NCBI GenBank assembly: GCA_934232845.1
Contig: CAKQGD010000041.1
Location: 1-15,730 of the forward strand
Direction of reading: 5' to 3'
Length of the DNA stretch: 15,730 nt
Source of the DNA: an uncultured Oscillospiraceae bacterium
GTDB taxonomy: Bacteria; Bacillota; Clostridia; Oscillospirales; Ruminococcaceae
Each line of letters opens with the position of its first letter. Position 1 is the stretch's first letter. The translations under genes were made by a program, and so were the position numbers. The notes below the pieces were generated by a model, which saw only the letters and a list, made by a program, of their open reading frames with translations, was not told where the DNA came from and ran no database searches. Positions 6,975 through 14,559 of the stretch are shown here, piece by piece.

Positions 6975-7817
6975 ATGAAGCGAATCTGGTATAGTCTATG
7001 CAAACAAAAATCCGGCCTCGTCGGCATCATTATTATTCTGCTGCTGATCTTTGCCGCGGTGTTCGCACCTCTGCTGACCTCGGCCGATCCAAATAAAATT
7101 GTTCTGACAGACCGTCTGCTCCCTCCGGGCAGCACCTCAGACACCGGCTATCATCTGTGCGGCACGGATTCTCTCGGGCGCGACGTTTTCGCACGCCTGC
7201 TGTACGGTTCCCGCGTTTCTCTTCTGACAGGCTTCTGCGCGGCGGCCATTTCCGTCTGCCTCGGTACATTTTTAGGCCTGATCTCCGGTTATTTCGGCGG
7301 TTGGTTTGACATTATATTGATGCGTCTTGCGGATATTCAGCTTGCCTTTCCTTTTACGCTGCTGGCGCTGACCTTTATTGCGACACTGGGCGGCGGTCTT
7401 GTACAGTTGATTTTAATCATGGGTATCTTTCGCTGGGTAAACTTTGCCCGCATTACCCGTGCAGAGGTTCTCTCTCTGCGTGAGAGAGAATTTGTGCAGG
7501 CCGCGCGCGCCATCGGCTTCGGCAATCTGCATATCATGCTCAAGCACGTTCTGCCCAACGTCATCGCCCCGATTATCGTCTCCGCGTCGTTTGTCATCGC
7601 ATCAAATATTCTTTCGGAGACAACCCTTTCCTTCCTCGGTCTCGGTGTAGAGGCCTCCATTCCGACATGGGGTTCTCTTTTGGCCGAGGGACGCGACCTG
7701 CTGACCGAAGCATGGTGGATCGCCACCCTGCCCGGACTGACCGTCATGGTCACCGTGCTGGGCGTCAATCTGTTCGGCGACTGGCTGCGTGACTTCCTCG
7801 ACCCAAAAATGCAGTGA
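6975..7817 (+). CDS. DppC/OppC-family ABC transporter permease
   Basis: A 280-residue inner-membrane permease, partner of the preceding gene. Visible are the N-terminal helix (about 14-35), the conserved C-permease segment GTDSLGRDVFARLLYGSR (63-80), the EAA loop REFVQAARAIGFG (171-183) and the terminal GDWLRDFLDP motif. Length and layout are normal for DppC-type proteins, which form a heterodimeric channel with the B subunit and couple to two ATPases. The start ATG has AAAGGA 9 nt upstream. The downstream gap of 80 nt before the binding-protein gene contains a hairpin. Confidence 0.95.
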   Translation: MKRIWYSLCKQKSGLVGIIIILLLIFAAVFAPLLTSADPNKIVLTDRLLPPGSTSDTGYHLCGTDSLGRDVFARLLYGSRVSLLTGFCAAAISVCLGTFLGLISGYFGGWFDIILMRLADIQLAFPFTLLALTFIATLGGGLVQLILIMGIFRWVNFARITRAEVLSLREREFVQAARAIGFGNLHIMLKHVLPNVIAPIIVSASFVIASNILSETTLSFLGLGVEASIPTWGSLLAEGRDLLTEAWWIATLPGLTVMVTVLGVNLFGDWLRDFLDPKMQ

Positions 7818-7833
7818 TCTGCGTTTTAGGCGT

Positions 7834-7859
7834 CTCTGCCCCTCATTTAAGGGACAGAG
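7834..7859 (+). other. Intercistronic hairpin before the binding-protein gene
   Basis: CTCTGCCCCT (7834-7843) pairs with AGGGACAGAG (7850-7859) apart from one mismatch, with a 6-nt loop. No T-run follows, so termination is unlikely. It may be a processing or stabilising element at the 5' side of the highly expressed binding-protein cistron. Confidence 0.55.
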
Positions 7860-7897
7860 CTAAGAAAAGAAACAAAAAACAAAGGATGGTGTAACAC

Positions 7898-9442
7898 ATG
7901 ACAAAACGTATTCTCGCGCTGCTGCTTGTGCTGACCATGCTGGCTACCGCCGGATGCGGCGGCAGCACCAGCACCAGCACTCCGCAGAGTGAAGCCTCCG
8001 GCAGCGAGGCGGGCGATCCCAATGAGGGACGCGTGCTGACTCTGCTCACCTCCGCCGACACGGAGAGCATCGACCCCACGTACTGCACGGCCACCGCAAG
8101 CTGGAACCACCTCATGCAGGTGTTCGAGCCGCTGATTTACCGTGACGAAAACATGAACCTCTATGGTGTTCTGGCCGAGTCTTGGGAATGGCAGGATAAC
8201 CTGACCCTTCAGCTTAAGCTGCGCCAGGGCGTTAAGTTCCACAGCGGCGCCGAGTTCAACGCCGACTCCGTCAAGCTGACCTTTGACCGCGTTATGGCGG
8301 CCGCCGGCCAGACCCAGAACCGCGCCCCCAAGGACATCCCCTATGAGGATATCGAGATTCTGGATCCGTACACCTGCAACATCAAGCTCACCAGCAAGTG
8401 CCCCATGCTCCCCTACTACCTGCGCACTCTGATGATGCTTGACCCGACCGTCTACACCGATACGGAGCCGATGGTCGACGTGAGCAAGGTCTCCGGCACC
8501 GGCCCCTACCGCATGGCTGCCTACACCACCGCCGAGTCGATGGAGTTCGAGGCTTTCGAAGAGTACTGGGGCGGCGAAGCCAAGATCAAGAAAGCGATCT
8601 TCCGTCTTGTTCCCGAAGCTTCCACCCGCACCGCTGAGCTGCTCGCCGGCAGCGCCGATATCATTCAGGGCGTTTCCATCGACCAGCTTGATACGGTTGA
8701 GACCGACACCACCCATGTCATCTCCGCTGGCGGCGGCCGTGACACCGGTGTGGCCATCCGCTGCGATGTGGAGCCCTTCAGCGACGTCCGCATCCGTCAG
8801 GCTATGAACTATGCCGTCGATAAGGAAGCTATCAACGCTTCTCTGCTCGGCGGTTACGGTGAAATCTACGCCGGTATCTGCATGCCTCCGAATGAGAACA
8901 CCACCGATATCACTCCTTACCCCTATGATCCGGAAAAGGCCAGGGCTCTTCTGAAAGAAGCCGGCTATGAGACCGGTCTCGAAGTTACCATCACCACCTC
9001 CGCCGGGCGTTATGTCCGCGACAAGGAAATCTCCCTCGCCGTGGCGCAGTACCTCGAAGAGGTCGGCATCAAGGCCAGTGTGGAAGTCGCCGATTTCTCG
9101 GTCATCACCGAGCGCAAGAACAACGGCACGATTTCCAACGCTTTCTACTTCGGTCTGGGCGGCTACTTTGACGGTCAGGGCGAGCTCAACTGGGCCAATG
9201 CCAACATCCAGCAGAACGGCTGGGAAGACGAGTACTTCATGTCCGAATACGATGCGCTTAAGCAGGAGATCGACCCCGAAAAGCGCGCCAAGTATATCGC
9301 GGACCTTCAGGTTTATGTCCATGAGCAGGCGCCTTGGATCTTCCTGTTCCGTCAGCCCCTGTTCTATGCGACTGCCAACGACGTCGAAATGGTCGCACGC
9401 CGCGATGAGAACTTCCAGCTCTATTATATGAGCTTTATCTAA
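7898..9442 (+). CDS. SBP_bac_5-family substrate-binding lipoprotein
   Basis: A 514-residue extracellular solute-binding lipoprotein of the DppA/OppA/NikA family. The signal peptide has KR at residues 3-4, a hydrophobic core to about 15 and a lipobox TAGC with the lipidated Cys at 20, followed by a flexible Ser/Thr/Gly-rich linker to about residue 46. The mature fold begins at VLTLLTSADTESIDPTY, with family hallmarks LYGVLAESWEW, LKLRQGVKFHSGAEFNADSV (split here by position 105-130) and FSDVRIRQAMNYAVDKEAI. Its codon choice is more biased than its neighbours' (mostly AAC, AAG, ATC, CTG), consistent with high expression. It is flanked by hairpins on both sides. It defines transporter specificity, but the ligand cannot be deduced from sequence by eye. 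Confidence 0.95.
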   Translation: MTKRILALLLVLTMLATAGCGGSTSTSTPQSEASGSEAGDPNEGRVLTLLTSADTESIDPTYCTATASWNHLMQVFEPLIYRDENMNLYGVLAESWEWQDNLTLQLKLRQGVKFHSGAEFNADSVKLTFDRVMAAAGQTQNRAPKDIPYEDIEILDPYTCNIKLTSKCPMLPYYLRTLMMLDPTVYTDTEPMVDVSKVSGTGPYRMAAYTTAESMEFEAFEEYWGGEAKIKKAIFRLVPEASTRTAELLAGSADIIQGVSIDQLDTVETDTTHVISAGGGRDTGVAIRCDVEPFSDVRIRQAMNYAVDKEAINASLLGGYGEIYAGICMPPNENTTDITPYPYDPEKARALLKEAGYETGLEVTITTSAGRYVRDKEISLAVAQYLEEVGIKASVEVADFSVITERKNNGTISNAFYFGLGGYFDGQGELNWANANIQQNGWEDEYFMSEYDALKQEIDPEKRAKYIADLQVYVHEQAPWIFLFRQPLFYATANDVEMVARRDENFQLYYMSFI

Positions 9443-9454
9443 ACCACAATCGCT

Positions 9455-9490
9455 CGTTTGGGGCAAGGCCTTTTTGCTTTGCCCCAAACG
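9455..9490 (+). other. Strong intercistronic hairpin after the binding-protein gene
   Basis: CGTTTGGGGCAA (9455-9466) pairs perfectly with TTGCCCCAAACG (9479-9490); the stem can extend inward by three more pairs (one G-U) to a CTTTTT loop. It begins 13 nt after the stop. Since no T-run follows, it probably limits 3' decay of the binding-protein mRNA or causes partial termination, reducing expression of downstream genes. Confidence 0.75.
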
Positions 9491-9518
9491 TATCTTAATG
9501 ACAGGAGGCTGTTTTCAG

Positions 9519-10610
9519 ATGAACTTTCCCGAGATTCACAACGTCCGGGATCTGATGGGCTGGCTTGACGGCGAGGGCATCGGATATTCCTCTCTGGGAG
9601 ACACCGCCATGGGCGACCCGATGGTTCTGATTCATAAAGAGGGCGTAGGCGCCCCTGTTATGATTACCTCCGGTGCTCACGCGGGGGAACCTGCCGGCGT
9701 TTTTGCCTCGCTGATGATCCTTAAAAATTGGAAATACAAGAATCCGCTCTATATGGTGCCTCTGCGCGATCCCTTCGGCTTTCAGGGCTACGAGGCCTGT
9801 CTGAGCCACGCCATGGGCCGCGAAATGCATTTCGAAACCCACGAAGAACTGTGGAAGATTCTCAAGGAGAACTGCACTAAGCTTCTCTACGAGGACGAAA
9901 CCTTCCTTCTTGTGGATATGAACGGCATTCTTTTAACAAACCAGATCCGTCCCAAAAAAATCGTCGGTCCGCGCGGCGTCGAGCTGAAGGTCAACGCCGT
10001 TCTCAAGGAGCATCCCGAGCTGATCCCCGAATGCGCGGGAAAACGCATCGTATTTCCCTCGAACGCGGGCGACGCGGAAAACGTCTGGGATTTTTACCGC
10101 GCTTTCAGTGCGGAAATTACCGCTGCCGGCATTGTCGCCGATATGAACCGCCGTTTCGGCGGCTCCGATGAGCCCAATGAGGTCAAGTTCCTCCGCCAGC
10201 TCTGCGACGAGGTTAAGCCCCCCGTCGTGCTTGACCTGCACGAGGGACAGGGCAGCTCTTACTATTTCTTTGTTCCCGATTACAACACCAACCAGAATAT
10301 TGCGCATTACACCAATATTATGCGAGATGCCGTCATTTCTCACGGCCGTCCCATCACAACTCTTGAGGATGTAGCAAACCGTCTCGGCAACCATATCCGC
10401 GAAGAATTTACCGAACCGGTTCCCGGCGTTCTCGTCGATGCGGGGCTTTCCGCCAAGCAGGGCGGCACCGGATTCTCCAGCTATGCCGGAAAATACGGCG
10501 CTGCCATCACGATCGAATGCGGCCGCTGGGCCCCTCTTGCGGATCGTGTCAACATCCATCTGTGGGCGGCCGAGGCCATGCTCAACGAAATGAGCCGTCT
10601 GGCAGAATAA
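9519..10610 (+). CDS. M14-like zinc hydrolase (succinylglutamate desuccinylase/aspartoacylase or carboxypeptidase type)
   Basis: A 363-residue cytosolic protein with the M14 metallocarboxypeptidase/AstE-AspA catalytic set. GAHAGEPAG (52-60) supplies zinc ligands His54 and Glu57; DMNRRFGG (208-215) matches the substrate-binding D-x-N-R motif; LDLHEGQG (238-245) supplies the third ligand, His241; and ITIECGRW (330-337) supplies the general base Glu333. No signal peptide is present. The insert of about 150 residues between HxxE and N-R is long for the family. It likely removes an acyl group from an amino acid or a C-terminal residue from a peptide after import by the flanking ABC genes. The ATG at 9519 is chosen for AGGAGG 10 nt upstream; an upstream in-frame start at 9474 lies inside a hairpin. 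Family confident, substrate unknown. Confidence 0.85.
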   Translation: MNFPEIHNVRDLMGWLDGEGIGYSSLGDTAMGDPMVLIHKEGVGAPVMITSGAHAGEPAGVFASLMILKNWKYKNPLYMVPLRDPFGFQGYEACLSHAMGREMHFETHEELWKILKENCTKLLYEDETFLLVDMNGILLTNQIRPKKIVGPRGVELKVNAVLKEHPELIPECAGKRIVFPSNAGDAENVWDFYRAFSAEITAAGIVADMNRRFGGSDEPNEVKFLRQLCDEVKPPVVLDLHEGQGSSYYFFVPDYNTNQNIAHYTNIMRDAVISHGRPITTLEDVANRLGNHIREEFTEPVPGVLVDAGLSAKQGGTGFSSYAGKYGAAITIECGRWAPLADRVNIHLWAAEAMLNEMSRLAE

Positions 10611-10643
10611 CGGTTAAAAAAACAGCGAGAGGAGCTGACGCCC

Positions 10644-11621
10644 ATGTCTGTCTTAAGCGTACGCAACCTATCTATTTCATTCCGATCCGACCGAAAGGAT
10701 TACCCTGTCGTGCGGTCTATCAGCTTCGACGTCGGCGAAGGAGAATGTCTCGGCATTGTCGGTGAGTCCGGCTGCGGAAAAAGTGTTACCTCGCTCGCGG
10801 TTATGGGACTGCTGCCGGAGCCGCCCGGGCGCATTACGGATGGAGAGATCCTTTTTAACGGACAGGACCTCCGTCATGCGACAAAGGCGCAGATGCGCGC
10901 GCTCCGCCGCCACGACCTGTCGATGATATTTCAGGAGCCGATGACCTCGCTCAATCCCGTCTATACCATCGGCAATCAGCTCTGTGAAGCGATCTTATCC
11001 GACAATCCGAAAATGCCGAAGAAGGAAGTCTTTGCCAAGGCGGTTGAATTGCTCGGTCTGGTCGGCATCACAACTCCCGAACGCAACATGAAAGTTTATC
11101 CTCATCAGCTCTCGGGCGGTATGCGTCAGCGCGTTATGATCGCCATGGCGCTGGCCTGCAATCCGAAGCTTCTGATCGCGGATGAACCCACTACCGCACT
11201 CGACGTCACCATTCAGGCGCAGGTTCTCGAGCTGATGCGCCAGCTGAAGTCTAAAATCCATTCCTCCATCATTCTTATCACGCACGACCTTGGCGTCGTC
11301 GCCGAGATGGTCGACCGCGTGGTTGTCATGTACGGCGGCTCTATTGTGGAAGAAGCCATGGTACAGGATATTTTCTACGACTACCGCCACCCGTACACCG
11401 AGGGACTTCTCAAATCCATTCCCAGTCTGAATGAGGATCAGGATAGACTCTACACCATCCAAGGCGCCGTTCCGCACCCCTCTCAGGCGCCGTCCGGATG
11501 CTATTTTCATCCGCGCTGCCCATATGCCACCGAAATCTGCCGGGAGCAGGCTCCGCCCCGCACCGAGGTCGGAGCGGGACATTTTGTGCGCTGCTTCCAC
11601 TGTGTGAGGAACGAGCCATGA
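10644..11621 (+). CDS. DppD/OppD-family ABC transporter ATPase
   Basis: A 325-residue ATPase with all nucleotide-binding motifs: Walker A GESGCGKS (40-47), Q-loop near FQEPMTSLNPVYTIG (96-110), signature LSGGMRQR (156-163), Walker B and D-loop LLIADEPTTALD (176-187), and the switch His in ILITHDLG. The C-terminal oligopeptide-transporter extension is present (HPYTEGLLKSIP and the Cys-containing GCYFHPRCPYATEIC), which in this subfamily can hold an iron-sulfur or metal site. It pairs with the next gene to power import. The ribosome site GAGAGGAG lies upstream of the ATG. It is separated from the permeases by the binding protein and the M14-like gene, which places that hydrolase firmly within the transport operon. 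Confidence 0.96.
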   Translation: MSVLSVRNLSISFRSDRKDYPVVRSISFDVGEGECLGIVGESGCGKSVTSLAVMGLLPEPPGRITDGEILFNGQDLRHATKAQMRALRRHDLSMIFQEPMTSLNPVYTIGNQLCEAILSDNPKMPKKEVFAKAVELLGLVGITTPERNMKVYPHQLSGGMRQRVMIAMALACNPKLLIADEPTTALDVTIQAQVLELMRQLKSKIHSSIILITHDLGVVAEMVDRVVVMYGGSIVEEAMVQDIFYDYRHPYTEGLLKSIPSLNEDQDRLYTIQGAVPHPSQAPSGCYFHPRCPYATEICREQAPPRTEVGAGHFVRCFHCVRNEP

Positions 11622-12580
11622 ACGAACTTGTCCGTGTTGAACACCTGAAAAAATATTTTCCGGCGGGCAGCTCTGCCGACGGAAAAAAACGCTTTGTCAA
11701 AGCGGTGGACGATGTCAGCTTCTCTGTACCGGAGGGTTCGACCGTCGGTCTTGTCGGTGAATCCGGCTGCGGCAAATCCACCACGGGACGTCTGATTCTG
11801 AATCTGATTGAGCCGACCTGCGGAAAAGTCTTTTTCGAAGGTAAGAATATCTATGACCTCGATCACCATCAGATGCGTCAGCTTCGGCGCCAGATGCAGA
11901 TCATTTTTCAGGATCCGTATTCCAGCCTGAATCCGCGCATGCGCATCTCTTCCATTGTGGGCGAGCCCCTGCTCTGCCACGAAAGCGGCTTGTCCGAGGC
12001 CGAGCGCCGCGAGCGTGTGGGAGAAGCTCTCGCGCATGTGGGACTGGACCCCAAGTTTGCAGAGCGGTATCCGCATGAGTTTTCGGGCGGCCAGCGCCAG
12101 CGCATCGGCATCGCCCGCGCGGTTATCCTGAACCCGCGGCTGATCATCTGTGACGAGGCGGTTTCCGCTCTCGACGTATCAGTGCAGTCGCAGGTGCTCA
12201 ACCTGCTGCAGGACCTGCAGCAGAGCGACCGCCTTACCTACCTGTTTATTGCGCATAACTTAAGTGTCGTGCGCCATATCAGCGACTATATCTGCGTGAT
12301 GTATCTGGGAAAGGTCATGGAATTCGCTCCTAAAAACGATTTGTTTACAGATCCCCTGCACCCCTATACGCGTGCTTTGATTTCAGCCGTTCCGATTCCG
12401 GATCCCGGCGCAAAGCAGGAACGCATTCTTCTCGAGGGCGATATCCCCAGCCCTGTCGATCCGCCCAGAGGGTGCCGTTTCCAGACGCGCTGCTATAAAA
12501 AATGCAAGCTCTGTGAAGAACAGGAACCGGAACTCATCGACCGCGGCGGCGGACATTTCGTCGCCTGCCACGTCGTGTAA
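11618..12580 (+). CDS. DppF/OppF-family ABC transporter ATPase
   Basis: A 320-residue ATPase, second of the pair. Walker A is GESGCGKST (47-55), signature FSGGQRQR (155-162), Walker B/D-loop LIICDEAVSALD (175-186; the usual Pro after DE is Ala here), and the switch His in FIAHNLS. The C-terminal extension holds HPYTRALISAVP and GCRFQTRCYKKCKLC. The ATG overlaps the stop of the previous gene as ATGA with GAGGA upstream, indicating translational coupling; a longer frame upstream of this ATG would run through the end of the previous gene in another frame and is rejected. It forms a heterodimer with the OppD-like ATPase at the membrane. Confidence 0.96.
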   Translation: MNELVRVEHLKKYFPAGSSADGKKRFVKAVDDVSFSVPEGSTVGLVGESGCGKSTTGRLILNLIEPTCGKVFFEGKNIYDLDHHQMRQLRRQMQIIFQDPYSSLNPRMRISSIVGEPLLCHESGLSEAERRERVGEALAHVGLDPKFAERYPHEFSGGQRQRIGIARAVILNPRLIICDEAVSALDVSVQSQVLNLLQDLQQSDRLTYLFIAHNLSVVRHISDYICVMYLGKVMEFAPKNDLFTDPLHPYTRALISAVPIPDPGAKQERILLEGDIPSPVDPPRGCRFQTRCYKKCKLCEEQEPELIDRGGGHFVACHVV

Positions 12581-12619
12581 GAGCCGTTTTCCCGAACTGA
12601 AAAAAGGAGATGTAACACG

Positions 12620-13579
12620 ATGCAAATCGCTTGTAAAAACATCGACCGGCTGGTCAACGTCGGTTTTCATGAGCCCGGCATGCCCCGTCAGGACATCGGC
12701 GAGCTGTACGCGCTGTGCGCAAAGGATGCTCCCGTTTCCTACAAATGTGCCAAAGATATTCTTGAACATCCCGGTGCGATGGTAGGCGTCTTTACGGGCG
12801 CTGCCGTCATGGGCGTTTTCCCCAAGGGTGAGAGCGACGGTCCTCTCGGCGCCGCCGCTCTGGCCCGCGCCCTGATTAAGCTGGGATATAAGGTCAACCT
12901 TTATACCGAGATCGACTGCAGAGAGGGTCTCTCCGAGATCGCTAAAATGATCGGCTGCACCGCTCCCATCGTCGTTCTTGAAAAGAGAAACAGTCTGGAC
13001 GAGCCCTGCGAGCAGTACGACGAAATTGCAAATCTGCTCGACATCGCAGTCTGCACCGAAAAGGTCGGCGCCAACTGCAAGGGCATTCAGCATTCCGTTA
13101 CCGGGCGCAACCGCAACGGTATGCGCGCCTTTGTCGATCCCATCATCAACCGTATGAACGACATGGGCAAGATCACCGTCGGCATCGGCGACGGCGGCAA
13201 CGAGATCGGCTTCGGCAGCATCTACGAGGCCACCTGCGACCTGATCGAAAACGGCCGTAAGTGTGTCTGCGGCTGCAACGCCGGCATCGTCACCGTTACC
13301 AAAGTCAAGCACTGCTATCCCGTCTCCATTTCCAACTGGGGCTGCTATGCGCTGTGCGCGGCTCTCTCTCTGATGACCGGCGATATGAGCCTGATGGTCA
13401 CCCCCGAGGAAGAGCACGATATGCTCATGCGCACCATCGACCTCGAACTCTGCGACGGCGGCTCCGGTAAGCCCCGCTACGCGCTCGACGGCATCCACGG
13501 CGACGCCTCCGTTGCGTGCGTGCGTTTCATCCGTGAGATCGTCCGTGCGTACTTCACCACCGAAGACAGAAAATTCTGA
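12620..13579 (+). CDS. DUF4392 / D-glutamate cyclase C-terminal-domain protein, paralogue 1
   Basis: A 319-residue protein consisting of essentially one DUF4392 (GLUCM-like C-terminal) domain, which in animal D-glutamate cyclase follows a separate DUF1445-type part that is absent here. Landmarks: KNIDRLVNV (6-14), VFTGAAVMGVFPKGESDGPLGAAALA (57-82, quoted by parts), the family glycine motif GIGDGGNEIGFG (188-199), a C-x-C-G-C cluster (215-219), PVSISNWGCYALCAA (234-248) and the acidic ending DGGSGKPRYALDGIHGDAS. No signal peptide or membrane segment. Its ATG has AAAGGAG about 11 nt upstream and follows the ATPase by 39 nt. The glutamate cyclase reaction (D-glutamate to 5-oxo-D-proline) is known for the family's animal member, but this stand-alone form is uncharacterised as far as I know. 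Confidence 0.85.
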   Translation: MQIACKNIDRLVNVGFHEPGMPRQDIGELYALCAKDAPVSYKCAKDILEHPGAMVGVFTGAAVMGVFPKGESDGPLGAAALARALIKLGYKVNLYTEIDCREGLSEIAKMIGCTAPIVVLEKRNSLDEPCEQYDEIANLLDIAVCTEKVGANCKGIQHSVTGRNRNGMRAFVDPIINRMNDMGKITVGIGDGGNEIGFGSIYEATCDLIENGRKCVCGCNAGIVTVTKVKHCYPVSISNWGCYALCAALSLMTGDMSLMVTPEEEHDMLMRTIDLELCDGGSGKPRYALDGIHGDASVACVRFIREIVRAYFTTEDRKF

Positions 13580-13597
13580 CGAAGGGACGGCGTAAAA

Positions 13598-14542
13598 ATG
13601 GAATTTGTCTGCAGCAATATCGACCGTCTGATCACCGTCGGCATCCGCGCGATGGGCGTTCCCCGCAAAAACATGGCGAAAATCTATGAGGCGGGTGCCT
13701 TCGCGGGTCCTATCAGCCTTCAGATTGTACAGGCTCTTGCCGAACGGCCCGGCGCGCACGTCGGCATCTTTACCGGCGCGGCGGATCCGGTGAAATTTCC
13801 GCAGGGAGAAAATGACGGTCCTCTCGGCTCTGCCGCTCTGGCGCGGTGCCTGGACACGCTCGGATATCATGTAACGCTTTACACCGAGCCGGAATGCATC
13901 GGCGGCATTCAGATGGCTCTCGAGGTTCTCAAGTCCGACGTTCCCGTCGTAGAACTGGAAAAAGCGCCCGGCGCCCAGTACGACGCCATTGCGCAGGAAC
14001 TTGACGTGGCTTTCACCATTGAAAAGCTCGGCAGCAACTCCAAGGGTGTTCTGCATAACCTCAGTGGCAACAAGCGCAACGACATCCGGGCCGTCATGGA
14101 TGACATCATCATCCAGATGAATGAAATGGGTAAGCTGACCATCGGCATCGGCGACGGCGGCAACGAAATCGGCTTCGGCAATCTCTACGAACAGGCGCGT
14201 TATTACGTTCCCAGCGCAACCGTGTGCAAATGCGGATGCGGCGGCGGCATCGTCACCACGACGCGCGTCGGTATCTGCTACCCGGTCGCCATCTCCAACT
14301 GGGGCGCGTACGCGATTATGGCGGCGCTGGCCAGCTGGCATAAGCGTCCCGAGCTCGCCCTGACGCCTGAGGAAGAGCATGAAATGCTCACCCGCGGCGT
14401 GGAATTCGGCCTCGTTGACGGCGGCACCGGCGAACACCGCTATGGCCTTGACGGCATCGACGGAGATGCCTCGGTGGCCTGTGTACGCCTGCTGCGTGAA
14501 ATTGTGCTCGTCTCTCTCAAGACGATCCACAGAGACTTTTAA
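13598..14542 (+). CDS. DUF4392 / D-glutamate cyclase C-terminal-domain protein, paralogue 2
   Basis: A 314-residue paralogue collinear with its neighbours from end to end. It keeps SNIDRLITV (6-14), FTGAADPVKFPQGENDGPLG (58-77), EKLGSNSKGVLHN (142-154), GIGDGGNEIGFG (183-194), C-K-C-G-C (210-214), PVAISNWGAYAIMAA and DGGTGEHRYGLDGIDGDAS. It is the most divergent at some shared sites: HNLSGNKRND replaces the HSVTGR(N/S)R(N/S)G of the other two, and GAYAIM replaces GCYALC, suggesting a distinct role such as a non-equivalent subunit. It begins 18 nt after paralogue 1 with AAGGGA as ribosome site. Probably cytosolic, expressed together with the other two. Same functional caveats as for the family. 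Confidence 0.84.
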   Translation: MEFVCSNIDRLITVGIRAMGVPRKNMAKIYEAGAFAGPISLQIVQALAERPGAHVGIFTGAADPVKFPQGENDGPLGSAALARCLDTLGYHVTLYTEPECIGGIQMALEVLKSDVPVVELEKAPGAQYDAIAQELDVAFTIEKLGSNSKGVLHNLSGNKRNDIRAVMDDIIIQMNEMGKLTIGIGDGGNEIGFGNLYEQARYYVPSATVCKCGCGGGIVTTTRVGICYPVAISNWGAYAIMAALASWHKRPELALTPEEEHEMLTRGVEFGLVDGGTGEHRYGLDGIDGDASVACVRLLREIVLVSLKTIHRDF

Positions 14543-14559
14543 CAGGAGGAACAGCATCC

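Noticed and set aside
7847..9487. A 546-codon open frame on the minus strand over the binding-protein gene
   Set aside because: Shadow of a strongly codon-biased lipoprotein gene; its composition is low-complexity Gly/Val/Asp and shows no family motif.
9474..9518. Upstream start for the M14-like gene
   Set aside because: The candidate lies inside the 9455-9490 hairpin without a ribosome site, whereas the ATG at 9519 has AGGAGG 10 nt upstream.
11498..11617. Upstream extension of the OppF-like ATPase
   Set aside because: It lies within the end of the OppD-like gene in another frame; the ATGA overlap and GAGGA site support the ATG at 11618.
12383..14557. A 724-codon open frame on the minus strand across the DUF4392 genes
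   Set aside because: It is antisense to well-supported genes with family motifs, has no recognisable domain, and such frames arise from strong codon bias in GC-rich genes.
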